Below, in pieces: positions 1 to 8,154 of a DNA stretch of 64,000 nucleotides; position 1 is the stretch's first letter, and the number at the start of each line of letters is the position of its first letter. The stretch comes from Bacillota bacterium (GTDB lineage Bacteria > Bacillota > Clostridia > Peptostreptococcales > Anaerovoracaceae): NCBI GenBank assembly GCA_017626845.1, contig JAGAHX010000024.1, positions 1 through 64,000 of the forward strand, given 5' to 3'. The position numbers and the translations under genes are program-made. Below the pieces are notes generated by a model. It was not told where the DNA came from. It searched no databases and worked only from the letters and a program-made list of their open reading frames with translations.

Positions 1-2
1 AG

Positions 3-101
3 TTGTTGAATGAATATGTGGATTACTACAACAATCAACGGCCTGCTGCAGCCTTGCAATACAAAAGCCCCGTCCAGTTCAAACTGGACCAGGGCTTCTG
101 A
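3..101 (+). CDS. IS3-type transposase (integrase-core OrfB), C-terminal end only
   Basis: The reading frame from base 3 to the TGA at 99-101 is open to the left edge. It encodes 32 residues containing Y-V-D-Y-Y-N-N-Q-R-P, then an S-P-V-Q-F motif and the end. This is the typical last stretch of an IS3-family DDE integrase-core transposase (the usual wording is YNxxRxxxxLxxxSPxxF). Only the tail is in the window, so the start and catalytic residues cannot be judged. The insertion sequence end should lie between 101 and about 140, but I cannot define the terminal repeat. The family call rests on a short but characteristic motif. Confidence 0.75.
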   Translation: MLNEYVDYYNNQRPAAALQYKSPVQFKLDQGF

Positions 102-139
102 CGTTTTTTATTTGTGTCTACTTTTGCTTGACAGGTTCA

Positions 140-157
140 GGGACGGGGAACCGTCCC
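140..157. repeat. REP-like GGGACGG/CCGTCCC hairpin
   Basis: GGGACGG at 140-146 and CCGTCCC at 151-157 are perfect inverted arms around a GGAA loop, followed by a C/T-rich run. The hairpin sits just downstream of the transposase tail. Similar GGGACGG-type palindromes are common dispersed elements in Clostridia (from memory, not searched). It might also act as a terminator for the insertion sequence. Confidence 0.5.
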
Positions 158-194
158 CCTTTCATTTGCGTCTAAAGAGTGAACCGCACATCTA

Positions 195-223
195 TGGCAT
201 AATTTGCAGGAATCTTGTATAAT
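195..223 (+). promoter_or_regulatory. Possible promoter of the transglutaminase/pilus region
   Basis: A perfect -10 box TATAAT lies at 218-223, with a weak TGGCAT -35 candidate at 195-200 (17-bp spacing). It lies 26 bases upstream of the ATG at 250, with a GGAAAGGA ribosome site between. The -10 is convincing and the -35 is not. Confidence 0.45.
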
Positions 224-249
224 ACTAATCAAGGAAAGGAAGACGCATC

Positions 250-1218
250 ATGGCGATCAGAAAAGCGAGACTGCTCTGCATAACACTGACGATCCTTCTG
301 GCATCGACAGCCTGCTCCAGCGGAGCGGAAAAAACGAATATCCAGACCCCGCAGGTCCTCAGCGAAAGCGCTGTGGAAGTGGCGGACAACGCACCCGGCG
401 TGCAGGTCTCCGATACCTCTTCCTCCGGTTTCCTCGGGTCACAGTACGACCAGACCAAAGCGGTCGCAAAGGGAACAGCCTTCATCGACGTTTCTTCCGT
501 AGCAGACGGCTATGTCGCCGTTGCGGCTACCGCAGACAAGCGCCTGAAATTCCAGGTCATCTGCGGAAACGCCACCTACAACTACGACATGGCAAACAAC
601 GGAAAGCCGTCCATCTTCCCGCTGCAGAGCGGAAACGGCCAGTACAAGTTCCGCATCATGAAGAACGTACAGGACAAGAAATACGCCGAGATCCACTCCG
701 TGGTCTGCGACGTTGCTCTGAAGGACCCGTATCAGCCGTTCCTGCGCCCCAGCGATTACGCCAACTACCGGGCGGATTCCCGGTGCGTGGCCAAGGCGGC
801 AGAACTCACCAAGGGCATGACGAACGATCTGGCGAAGATCAAGGCCATATACGAATTCGTCTGCAAGACCGTCAAGTACGACCGGCAGAAAGCAGCCACC
901 GTAAAGTCCGGCTATCTGCCCACCCCCGACGAGACTCTGGCGACAGGCAAGGGGATCTGCTTCGACTACGCCTCGCTGGCGGCGGCCATGCTCCGCAGCC
1001 AGGGCATCCCCACCAAAGTCATCTTCGGCTACGTCTCTCCCGACGGACTGTACCACGCCTGGAACATGTTCTACACGAAGGAGAGCGGCTGGGTGACGGT
1101 GAGCTATTCCATCAACCCCAGCAACTGGACCCGCATGGACCTGACCTTCTCCGCCAACGGTGCGGACGGTAAGTTCATCGGCGACGGCGGCAACTATAAA
1201 GACGTTTACATGTATTAG
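250..1218 (+). CDS. Transglutaminase-like domain lipoprotein
   Basis: This is a 322-residue protein with a hydrophobic signal segment (about residues 8-21) ending in T-A-C22-S-S. That looks like a lipoprotein cleavage site, though the -3 residue is Ser, not the usual Leu. The C-terminal half is a transglutaminase-core fold. The likely triad is Cys237 in G-K-G-I-C-F-D-Y, His269 in Y-H-A-W-N and Asp297 in M-D-L-T-F. Such surface proteins act as cysteine peptidases or cross-linkers, often on peptidoglycan or peptide. GGAAAGGA sits 8 bases before the ATG. The pilus gene pilC starts 15 bases downstream, so it may be co-transcribed and serve at the same cell surface; its substrate is unknown. Confidence 0.85.
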   Translation: MAIRKARLLCITLTILLASTACSSGAEKTNIQTPQVLSESAVEVADNAPGVQVSDTSSSGFLGSQYDQTKAVAKGTAFIDVSSVADGYVAVAATADKRLKFQVICGNATYNYDMANNGKPSIFPLQSGNGQYKFRIMKNVQDKKYAEIHSVVCDVALKDPYQPFLRPSDYANYRADSRCVAKAAELTKGMTNDLAKIKAIYEFVCKTVKYDRQKAATVKSGYLPTPDETLATGKGICFDYASLAAAMLRSQGIPTKVIFGYVSPDGLYHAWNMFYTKESGWVTVSYSINPSNWTRMDLTFSANGADGKFIGDGGNYKDVYMY

Positions 1219-1233
1219 GAGCGATCACGATCT

Positions 1234-2277
1234 ATGAGTAAACAGTTAGATCATATGGGAGTAAGCGCCTTTTGCGAAAGCATGGGCATGATGATCCGCT
1301 CGGGCATCCAGGTGGATGAGGCGGTCGACCTGCTGCAGCACGGCAGGACGAAGACCGGCGGCGTTCTGGAATCCGGATTGGCGGTCATAAAGGAGCACGT
1401 GGATAATGGAGAAGGGTTAGCCGCTGCCATGAAGGCAAGCGGCATTTTCCCTGATTACGCGCTGCAGATGGTCGAGGCCGGCGAGACGTCCGGCAAACTG
1501 GAGGGAATCCTGTTCCGGCTGGCCCGCTATTACGCGGATCAGAAGACCATCTCCGAAAAGCTGAAGAATGCCGTTACGTATCCGGCGGTCATGATCCTGC
1601 TCATCATCGTGCTTCTCGCGGTGATGATCCGCATGGTGCTGCCGTCGTTCTCCGCGGTCTACGAGAGACTGACGGGCAGCCTCGCCGCGTCGTCCTACGG
1701 CTATGTCCGCTGGGCCTACGTGTTCTGCTGGATCGCGCTTATCGCGCTCATCATCATCGCAGCGGCGCTGCTGATCGGCTACAGGATGTGGAAAGGCGGC
1801 AAACGGGAATCCGTGGAAGCGCTGCTGAGGAAGTCCCCCGTCTGCGCGTCCATCCTGGAGAACATGGCCATGTTCCGGTTCACGTCGGCTCTGGCTACCT
1901 TTATCGCCAGCGGCGACATGCAGGACGAAGCCGTAGACAAGAGCATTCCCATGGCGGATTACGGTCCTGTGGAGGAGAAACTCAAGCGTGTCGCATCCGG
2001 CATGCTGGAAGGCCACAGCATCGCCCAGGCTGCCTACGACGAGGAACTGTTCGAGCCCACTTACGGCCGCATGCTGCTGGCAGGCGAACGCAGCGGCAAT
2101 CTGGAAAACGTGCTGGAGAGGCTCACCGATCTGCTGGAGGAAAACTGCTCGAACGAAGTGGACCGCCTGGTAGGCTTTGTGGATCCGCTGCTTTCCGGCA
2201 TTCTAATGGTCACGGTGGGGCTGTCGCTGCTGAGCGTCATGCTGCCCCTCATCGGCATGATGAATTCCGTAGGATAA
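1234..2277 (+). CDS. pilC: Type II secretion/type IV pilus platform protein (F family, PilC-like)
   Basis: This 347-residue integral membrane protein is the inner-membrane platform on which the pilus or pseudopilus motor works. Two T2SSF repeats are visible. Each begins with a soluble helical bundle (F-C-E-S-M-G-M-M-I near residue 12, and M-A-M-F-R-F near 210). The first is followed by membrane segments at about 116-138 and 157-183, and the second by one at about 318-343. The motif V-E-A-G-E-T-S-G-K-L-E is the classic PilC signature of the first repeat, and L-L-A-G-E-R-S-G-N-L-E matches it in the second. It is slightly short for PilC (usually about 400). Four pilin-like genes and a PilT motor follow with minimal gaps. 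Confidence 0.9.
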   Translation: MSKQLDHMGVSAFCESMGMMIRSGIQVDEAVDLLQHGRTKTGGVLESGLAVIKEHVDNGEGLAAAMKASGIFPDYALQMVEAGETSGKLEGILFRLARYYADQKTISEKLKNAVTYPAVMILLIIVLLAVMIRMVLPSFSAVYERLTGSLAASSYGYVRWAYVFCWIALIALIIIAAALLIGYRMWKGGKRESVEALLRKSPVCASILENMAMFRFTSALATFIASGDMQDEAVDKSIPMADYGPVEEKLKRVASGMLEGHSIAQAAYDEELFEPTYGRMLLAGERSGNLENVLERLTDLLEENCSNEVDRLVGFVDPLLSGILMVTVGLSLLSVMLPLIGMMNSVG

Positions 2278-2280
2278 CGT

Positions 2281-2592
2281 ATGTATCAGGACAGGGTCTC
2301 CCATAAACAAAGAAATATCCTTCTCATCGTCCTGTGCGCCCTCGTTTTGGCGTGCGGGTATTTTGCATTTTCCGGGAGCGGCAAGGATCTGGACGAAGAG
2401 ACCGTTACAGCCATCCGCGACGCGATCCGACGCAGCGCGCTGCAGTGTTACGTCGTAGAGGGCGTATACCCGCCGGATCTGGCGTATCTGCAGGATCATT
2501 ACGGGCTGCAGGTGAACACGGACAACTACTACGTGGTGTACGAGGCTTTCGCATCGAACGTGCCTCCCACCATCAACGTGATCGAAAAATAA
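2281..2592 (+). CDS. Small membrane-anchored pilin-like protein, hypothetical
   Basis: This 103-residue protein has one N-terminal membrane segment (about 12-31) followed by a short soluble domain. The domain contains I-R-R-S-A-L-Q-C-Y-V-V-E-G-V-Y-P-P, a pattern typical of the helix-to-domain junction of minor pilins and pseudopilins. I do not see a classic prepilin peptidase G/E cleavage motif. It starts 3 bases after the pilC stop, with its AGGA ribosome site inside the end of pilC. From position it is probably a minor pilin or a membrane partner of the pilus, but the family is not recognised. Confidence 0.65.
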   Translation: MYQDRVSHKQRNILLIVLCALVLACGYFAFSGSGKDLDEETVTAIRDAIRRSALQCYVVEGVYPPDLAYLQDHYGLQVNTDNYYVVYEAFASNVPPTINVIEK

Positions 2593-2613
2593 ACGGAAGA
2601 TCTCTCAGAACGC

Positions 2614-3084
2614 ATGACTTTTAAAGAAGATCAGAAAAGTCCATTAGGATTATATTCCATCGGCATTGCTGCGCTGTTCCTGCTCGGCTTTTTCCTGCTG
2701 GTCGTATTCGGCGCCCAGAATTACCGGAACGCCGTGGCGGCTCAGCATGCGAACAACGACAGCCGCGTGCTGCTTTCCTATGTCTCCACCTGCATCAAGG
2801 GCAGCGACCAGACCGGATGCGTGCGCATCCGCGAGGAGGACGGAAACACGGTCCTCGTGATCGCAGACGAAGAGAGCGGCTACGCGTCGCGGCTCTATCT
2901 CTCCCATGGGAATCTGGTGGAGGATTACGCCGAGACCGGGGCTGCGCTTGACCCCGAAAACGCTCAGATCATCGGGCAGACTTCCGTCTTTACGGTGGAG
3001 GAACTGACAGAAGGGCTGCTGGCAGTCACGACGGACGCCGGACGCAGCCTCATCCGCCTTCGCAGCCAAGGAGGCGTGCTATGA
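2614..3084 (+). CDS. DUF4860-like membrane-anchored protein of the pilus cluster
   Basis: The protein has 156 residues with a single membrane segment at about 14-34. A soluble beta-rich domain follows, containing R-V-L-L-S-Y-V-S-T and a C-V-R-I motif. The pattern resembles DUF4860, a family found beside type II secretion/pilus genes in Clostridia, where it is thought to be pilin-like; I am recalling this, not searching. The ribosome site is weak (GGAAG about 14 bases upstream). Its last four bases overlap the next start as ATGA, a sign of translational coupling. Confidence 0.65.
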   Translation: MTFKEDQKSPLGLYSIGIAALFLLGFFLLVVFGAQNYRNAVAAQHANNDSRVLLSYVSTCIKGSDQTGCVRIREEDGNTVLVIADEESGYASRLYLSHGNLVEDYAETGAALDPENAQIIGQTSVFTVEELTEGLLAVTTDAGRSLIRLRSQGGVL

Positions 3085-3581
3085 AGAGCAAACACGAGCA
3101 CATCACCGCCTTCTATATCGAAACGCTGCTGCTTATCGTCTCGTTCGTCCTCGTCATCCTGATGCTGACGAACGTGTTTGGTCTGGGCAAACGGGAGTCC
3201 TCCCGGGCACAGGACCTGACGAACGCGGTGCGTCTGGCGGAGACCGGCGCAGAAGCGTTTGCGGCGGCGGAAGGCCCGGCGGAACTGGCGGATATCCTGG
3301 ACGAGGGCAACGTGACCCTGGCATCGACGTCCTCTCAGTACCCCGTTCCCCCGAAAGACCGGCTTCCGGCGATCATCTTTGCCTATTACGACGATGCTTT
3401 AAACCCCGTTGCAGAAGAAAATGCCGCCTATAGGCTGATCATCTCGTGGGATGCGGATCCGAGCACTGCTTCCGGCGATTCCGTTCTCGCAAAAGGAACC
3501 ATCTCCGTAAGAAGACCTGGTTCTGAAGAGGACATCTACAGCCTGGATACGGCTGTCTACATTCAGGAGGTGCGGCCATGA
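3081..3581 (+). CDS. Pilin-like hypothetical membrane protein
   Basis: This 166-residue protein has a short positively charged N-terminus containing H-I-T-A-F-Y-I-E, a membrane segment at about 11-30 and a soluble domain of about 130 residues. The layout matches minor pilins and type II secretion pseudopilins, but I see no definite prepilin cleavage site. It overlaps both neighbours by an ATGA junction, which points to coupled translation and a stoichiometric complex. The exact family is unknown. Confidence 0.6.
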   Translation: MKSKHEHITAFYIETLLLIVSFVLVILMLTNVFGLGKRESSRAQDLTNAVRLAETGAEAFAAAEGPAELADILDEGNVTLASTSSQYPVPPKDRLPAIIFAYYDDALNPVAEENAAYRLIISWDADPSTASGDSVLAKGTISVRRPGSEEDIYSLDTAVYIQEVRP

Positions 3582-3955
3582 AACACGTACCCATAAGGCT
3601 CGGACCCCTGGCTCTGCTCCTGGCGGTCATCAGCATCTGCCTTACGATCCTGGCGGTGCTTTCCTTTACGACAGGACAGGCGGATCTGCGGCTGGCGCAG
3701 CGCTACGCGGATACCGTACAGGAACGCTACGCCCTGGAAGCGGAAGGGCAGCAGTTCGTTGCGGACGTCTGCAGCGGAAACGATCTGCAGTCCGGACTTC
3801 CCCTCGTAACGGAGACGATCGAAAACGAAAACGGGCTCAGCCTGCAAATCGAACTTAAACAGAACGCGCAGGGCGCTTACGGCATTACATCCTGGAAGTT
3901 CCTGCGGGATTGGGAAGAAGATACGGATCTGGATAATATCTGGACGGGAGAATAG
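3578..3955 (+). CDS. Small pilin-like hypothetical membrane protein
   Basis: The protein has 125 residues with one membrane segment at about 9-30, then a helical region (R-L-A-Q-R-Y-A-D-T-V-Q-E-R-Y) and a small beta domain. This is the fourth successive single-pass, pilin-sized protein between the PilC platform and the PilT motor. It starts in an ATGA overlap with the previous gene and ends 3 bases before pilT. Function is inferred from position only. Confidence 0.6.
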   Translation: MKHVPIRLGPLALLLAVISICLTILAVLSFTTGQADLRLAQRYADTVQERYALEAEGQQFVADVCSGNDLQSGLPLVTETIENENGLSLQIELKQNAQGAYGITSWKFLRDWEEDTDLDNIWTGE

Positions 3956-3958
3956 CAA

Positions 3959-5041
3959 ATGGATGCAAACAAAGCCTATAATCCGATGGATATCCGGACG
4001 ATCCTGGAACATTCCGTCGTTCGGGACGTAAAGGATATCTTCGTGGTGGCGGGCCTTCCCATCACCTATAAGATCGGCAATTCCCAGGAGCGCATGGACC
4101 GCCCGAAGATGCTGCCGGATGACATCCGCCTCTGCGTGGACGATATCTACGAGATCAGCAGGCGGGCGAAGACCAATCTGGAGAAGGGTCTGGACGACGA
4201 CTTCTCCTTCGCCCTGAACGGCGTAGGCCGCTTCCGGGTCAACATCTTCCGCCAGCGCGGATCCCTGGCTGCCGTGATCCGGGTCATCCGGTTCGGCCTG
4301 CCCGATCCCGCCGCCCTCAGCATCCCCGAGAGCGTGCTCTCTCTGGCGGATACGAAAAAGGGCCTGGTGCTCATCACCGGTTCCGCCGGAAGCGGCAAAT
4401 CTACGACGCTGGCCTGCCTCATCGACCGGATCAACCACACCAGGGAAGCTCATATCATCACGATGGAAGACCCCATCGAATACATCCATCAGCATAAGAA
4501 GTCCATCGTTACCCAGCGGGAGATCTCCATCGATACGCCGGGGTATATGGAGTCTCTGCGCAGTGCGCTGCGGGAGAGTCCGGACGTTATTCTGCTGGGC
4601 GAGATGCGGGATTACGACACCATCTCCTCCGCCATTACGTCGGCGGAGACCGGCGTGCTGCTCCTGTCCACGCTGCACACCAGCAGCGCGGCGAACACGA
4701 TCAACCGCATCCTGGACGTTTTCCCGGCGAATCAGCAGCAGCAGGTGAAGATCCAGTTGGCGCAGATGCTCAAGGGCATCGTCTGCCAGCAGCTGGTGCC
4801 TTCGGTGGAAGGCAATCTCATCCCCGTATTCGAGATCATGAAATCCACGACGGCCATCCAGAACATGATCCGCGAAGACAAGCTCCATCAGCTCGAGTCC
4901 GCCATGCAGGCGGGCGGCGCGGACGGCATGTGCACCATGGACGGCAGTCTGTTAAAACTCTATAAAGAAGGGCGCATCAGCCGCGAGACGGCGCTGATGG
5001 CCTGCGCAAATTACGAGAACATGGTGAAGAGATTGGGCTAG
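3959..5041 (+). CDS. pilT: PilT-type pilus retraction ATPase
   Basis: This 360-residue secretion-superfamily hexameric ATPase has Walker A G-S-A-G-S-G-K-S-T at residues 141-149, the Asp box with E-D-P-I-E-Y, and a Walker B region D-V-I-L-L-G-E from 209 to 215. The histidine box L-S-T-L-H-T-S is also present. The sequence A-I-Q-N-M-I-R-E at 299-306 matches the AIRNLIRE motif that marks retraction motors of the PilT group rather than PilB assembly motors. Length is normal for PilT. In the cell it would sit under the PilC platform and depolymerise the pilus. No PilB, prepilin peptidase or PilM/N/O genes are in the window. Confidence 0.88.
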   Translation: MDANKAYNPMDIRTILEHSVVRDVKDIFVVAGLPITYKIGNSQERMDRPKMLPDDIRLCVDDIYEISRRAKTNLEKGLDDDFSFALNGVGRFRVNIFRQRGSLAAVIRVIRFGLPDPAALSIPESVLSLADTKKGLVLITGSAGSGKSTTLACLIDRINHTREAHIITMEDPIEYIHQHKKSIVTQREISIDTPGYMESLRSALRESPDVILLGEMRDYDTISSAITSAETGVLLLSTLHTSSAANTINRILDVFPANQQQQVKIQLAQMLKGIVCQQLVPSVEGNLIPVFEIMKSTTAIQNMIREDKLHQLESAMQAGGADGMCTMDGSLLKLYKEGRISRETALMACANYENMVKRLG

Positions 5042-5061
5042 TTCCCACAAATGTGGCAAGT

Positions 5062-6420
5062 ATGGACCAGAACAGCAAAGACAACAGCAAGAAAAGCATT
5101 TCCATCCAGCGGATGCATCTGATCATGATGGCCGTTGCGATTCTTCTTGCCGTCCTTCTCCTGTACGCTACGTACAGCGTCATGGAGGGCTACGATATCC
5201 TGCAGAAGGCGACCGACCAGTATATCGAACTGGAAACGAGCACCCAGAATCTGATGTCGGCATCCGATTACCTGACGGAGAGCGTGCAGGGCTTTGTCGT
5301 TACGGCAGATCCCTCCTTCGTGGACGACTATTTCGAAGAGGCGAAAGTGTCCCGCCGCAGGGACAATGCGCTGGATACGATGGAGAAGACGCTGGCCGGC
5401 ACGGAAACGCACCGCTATCTGGAAGAGGCGCTCTGGTATTCCAACAACCTGATGGAGATCGAGTACTACGCCATGCGGCTTACGATCGACGCAAACGGGA
5501 TGGATATCAACGATTTCCCGGAGGAACTGCAGAACGTAACGATACGTCCGCGGCATGCCTGGCTCAGCGATGAATCCAAGCGAAGCATAGCGATCGATCT
5601 GGTCTTCAACGACGAGTATCAGCGGTATAAGAATAACATTCGCCGGGACGTGGACCTGTGCGCCGGTGCCCTCGTCTCGGATGCGCGGAACAGTCAGCGG
5701 CAGAGCGCAGCCCATTTCCGGGAGGTCATCCGCCGACTCACGATCTGCATTTTCCTTCTGCTGCTCTCCGTTCTCTTTATGGTGATCCTCACAGCGAAGC
5801 TCATCATCGATCCGCTCAACCAAGGCATCCGGCACATCCGTAAAAATGAGCTCTTCCCGGTGACGGGATCGTCGGAGATGCGGTATCTGGCGCAGACCTA
5901 CAACGATCTGTACGAGTCCTCGCGCAAAGAGCAGGAGACCCTGTCCTATGAGGCGTCGCACGATGCACTCACGGGTCTGGGCAACCGGGCGATGTTCGAA
6001 AGAGTGCGCAACGATTGTGACCCTGCCACCACGGCCATGATCCTCATCGATATCGACTACTTCAAAGAAGTGAACGATACCTATGGTCACGAGACGGGCG
6101 ATCAGCTTCTGAAGCGCGCCGCCAAGGTCTTCCGGGCGAGTTTCCGTTCCGAAGACTGCGTCTGCCGCATCGGCGGAGACGAGTTCGCCGTGCTCATGAT
6201 GCATTCCGGCTCCCACCTGAAAGCTCTGGTGCAGCGGAAGATCGAACTGGCGCAGGCGCAGCTGAAGGAGGCGGAGAACGGCGTTCCCGGGATCACCATC
6301 AGCGTGGGCGTCGCCTTCCCGGACCGGGAAAATCCCACGGAAGATATCTACCAGGATGCGGATACCGCCCTTTACAAAGTCAAAAATGCAGGCCGCAACG
6401 GGCTCGCGTTTTATGAATAG
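5062..6420 (+). CDS. Membrane-bound diguanylate cyclase (GGDEF)
   Basis: The protein has 452 residues. A membrane segment at about 18-39 and a second at about 226-248 bracket an extracytoplasmic helical sensor region. A short linker then leads to a GGDEF domain from about 295. The active-site G-G-D-E-F is at 371-375 and is intact. R-S-E-D lies five residues upstream, matching the RxxD inhibitory site, so the enzyme is expected to make cyclic di-GMP with product feedback. I chose the ATG at 5062; an in-frame GTG at 5053 is possible, and neither has a clear ribosome site. It follows pilT by 20 bases, which suggests co-transcription. Confidence 0.88.
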   Translation: MDQNSKDNSKKSISIQRMHLIMMAVAILLAVLLLYATYSVMEGYDILQKATDQYIELETSTQNLMSASDYLTESVQGFVVTADPSFVDDYFEEAKVSRRRDNALDTMEKTLAGTETHRYLEEALWYSNNLMEIEYYAMRLTIDANGMDINDFPEELQNVTIRPRHAWLSDESKRSIAIDLVFNDEYQRYKNNIRRDVDLCAGALVSDARNSQRQSAAHFREVIRRLTICIFLLLLSVLFMVILTAKLIIDPLNQGIRHIRKNELFPVTGSSEMRYLAQTYNDLYESSRKEQETLSYEASHDALTGLGNRAMFERVRNDCDPATTAMILIDIDYFKEVNDTYGHETGDQLLKRAAKVFRASFRSEDCVCRIGGDEFAVLMMHSGSHLKALVQRKIELAQAQLKEAENGVPGITISVGVAFPDRENPTEDIYQDADTALYKVKNAGRNGLAFYE

Positions 6421-6447
6421 TTCTCTCTTGAAAGAGGAGACAGACCC

Positions 6448-8154
6448 ATGTTAAAAAGTCACGAAAAGTATTACAGCGAATTCGGTAAGCGCCAGGTCCT
6501 CGTAGTCGACGACGAAGTCATCAACCGCGAGATGCTCGGTTTTATGCTGGCCTCGGATTACGTCGTCCTGTATGCAGAGGACGGGGAAGATGCACTACAG
6601 AAGATCCGGGAGAACTCCCACACACTCTCTCTCGTGCTGCTGGACCTGATGATGCCGAAACTGGACGGCTTCCAGCTGATGGAGATCCTGCGGACCGACC
6701 CGGAACTGGAGCATATCCCCTATATCGTCCTTACGTCGGAGCGGTCGGCGGAGGTCGCCAGCCTGCGCAGCGGCGCGTCGGACTTTATCGCGAAGCCCTT
6801 CGAGCAGCCCGAAGTCATTCTGGCGCGCATCCAGCGCACCATCGAGCTGGCAGAAGATAAGGACATCATTCAGAACACCGAGCGCGACCCGCTCACCAGT
6901 CTCTTCAACCGGGAATTCTTCTACCGCTACGTGGAGCAGTACGACATGCACCATCCGGCCAAGAAGATGGACGCGGTCGCTCTCAACATCAACCATTTCC
7001 ATCTGCTCAACGAGCTGTACGGCTGGGATTACGGCGATCATGTACTGAGCGCCATCGGCAATAAAGTGCGCGAACTGATGGCAGAAAACGGCGGCATCGC
7101 CGGACGCATGGATGCGGACAGCTTTCTGCTGTACTATCCCAGCGGGGCAGATTACGATTCGATACGCGACATGCTGGGCAGGGGATTGCTGGAAGGCAAG
7201 GCGACCAACAGCAACAAGGTGAAGGTGCGGATCGGCATCTATCCCAACGTAGACAGAGACGTTAAGATCGAGCGCCGGTTCGACCGCGCCAAACAGGCGG
7301 CCGATACGATCCGCAGCAGCTACACAAAATTTGTTGCCTATTACGATAACTCCCTGCGGGAGAAGGAACTGATGGAGGAGAGCCTCATCGAAAGTCTGGA
7401 TACCGCTGTGGCGGAACGGCAGTTCCGGATCTTCTATCAGCCGAAATACGATATTACGGGAGAGAAACCGGTGCTCTGCAGCGCCGAAGCGCTGGTGCGC
7501 TGGAACCACCCGGAATTCGGGATGGTGAGCCCCGGCGTCTTTATCCCGCTGTTCGAGGATAAGGGCCTCATCCAGAAGGTGGACCGTTTCGTCTGGGAGG
7601 AAGCGGCCGCGCAGATATGCGCCTGGAGAGAAAAATTCGGCATAACGCTGCCTGTCTCCGTCAACGTATCGCGGATCGACGTCTACGCGCCGGATTTCGT
7701 GTCGAATTTTAAGAATCTGATGACGAAATATCAGCTGAAGCCCCAGGATTACTACCTGGAGATCACGGAATCCGCCTATACGGAGGACTCCGAGCAGCTG
7801 CTGGCCGTGGTGGGCCAGCTGCGGGAGGAAGGGTTCTCTGTGGAGATGGACGACTTCGGCTCCGGCTATTCGTCCTTGAACATGATCTCCACGCTGCCCA
7901 TCGACGCCCTGAAGCTGGATATGAACTTCATCCGCAACATGCATCGCAAGGAGTCCAAGAACAACCGCATCATCGAATTGATGATCGACATCGCGCGGTA
8001 TCTGGAAGTCCCGGTGGTGGCGGAGGGCGTGGAGACCCAGGATCAGGTCGACCTGCTCCGGTCCATGGGCTGCCATGTCGTACAGGGCTACTATTTCTCG
8101 AAACCCGTATCTGCAGAAGAGTTTGAAGGATTTATCAAGGAGCTGTTGGAATGA
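6448..8154 (+). CDS. Response regulator with REC, degenerate GGDEF and EAL domains (cyclic-di-GMP phosphodiesterase)
   Basis: The protein has 568 residues. The receiver domain keeps the acid pair D21-D22, phospho-acceptor D66 (L-L-D-L-M-M-P) and K116 (A-K-P-F). The middle GGDEF domain is degenerate: the loop reads R-M-D-A-D-S-F, so it should not synthesise cyclic di-GMP. The EAL domain keeps E347-A-L, N-V-S, E-I-T-E-S and D468-D-F-G-S-G-Y-S-S-L, so it should hydrolyse cyclic di-GMP. It is thus the likely antagonist of the preceding cyclase. An AGAGGAG ribosome site precedes the ATG. Its last codon overlaps the Hpt gene, so a phosphorelay input is likely. Confidence 0.9.
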   Translation: MLKSHEKYYSEFGKRQVLVVDDEVINREMLGFMLASDYVVLYAEDGEDALQKIRENSHTLSLVLLDLMMPKLDGFQLMEILRTDPELEHIPYIVLTSERSAEVASLRSGASDFIAKPFEQPEVILARIQRTIELAEDKDIIQNTERDPLTSLFNREFFYRYVEQYDMHHPAKKMDAVALNINHFHLLNELYGWDYGDHVLSAIGNKVRELMAENGGIAGRMDADSFLLYYPSGADYDSIRDMLGRGLLEGKATNSNKVKVRIGIYPNVDRDVKIERRFDRAKQAADTIRSSYTKFVAYYDNSLREKELMEESLIESLDTAVAERQFRIFYQPKYDITGEKPVLCSAEALVRWNHPEFGMVSPGVFIPLFEDKGLIQKVDRFVWEEAAAQICAWREKFGITLPVSVNVSRIDVYAPDFVSNFKNLMTKYQLKPQDYYLEITESAYTEDSEQLLAVVGQLREEGFSVEMDDFGSGYSSLNMISTLPIDALKLDMNFIRNMHRKESKNNRIIELMIDIARYLEVPVVAEGVETQDQVDLLRSMGCHVVQGYYFSKPVSAEEFEGFIKELLE

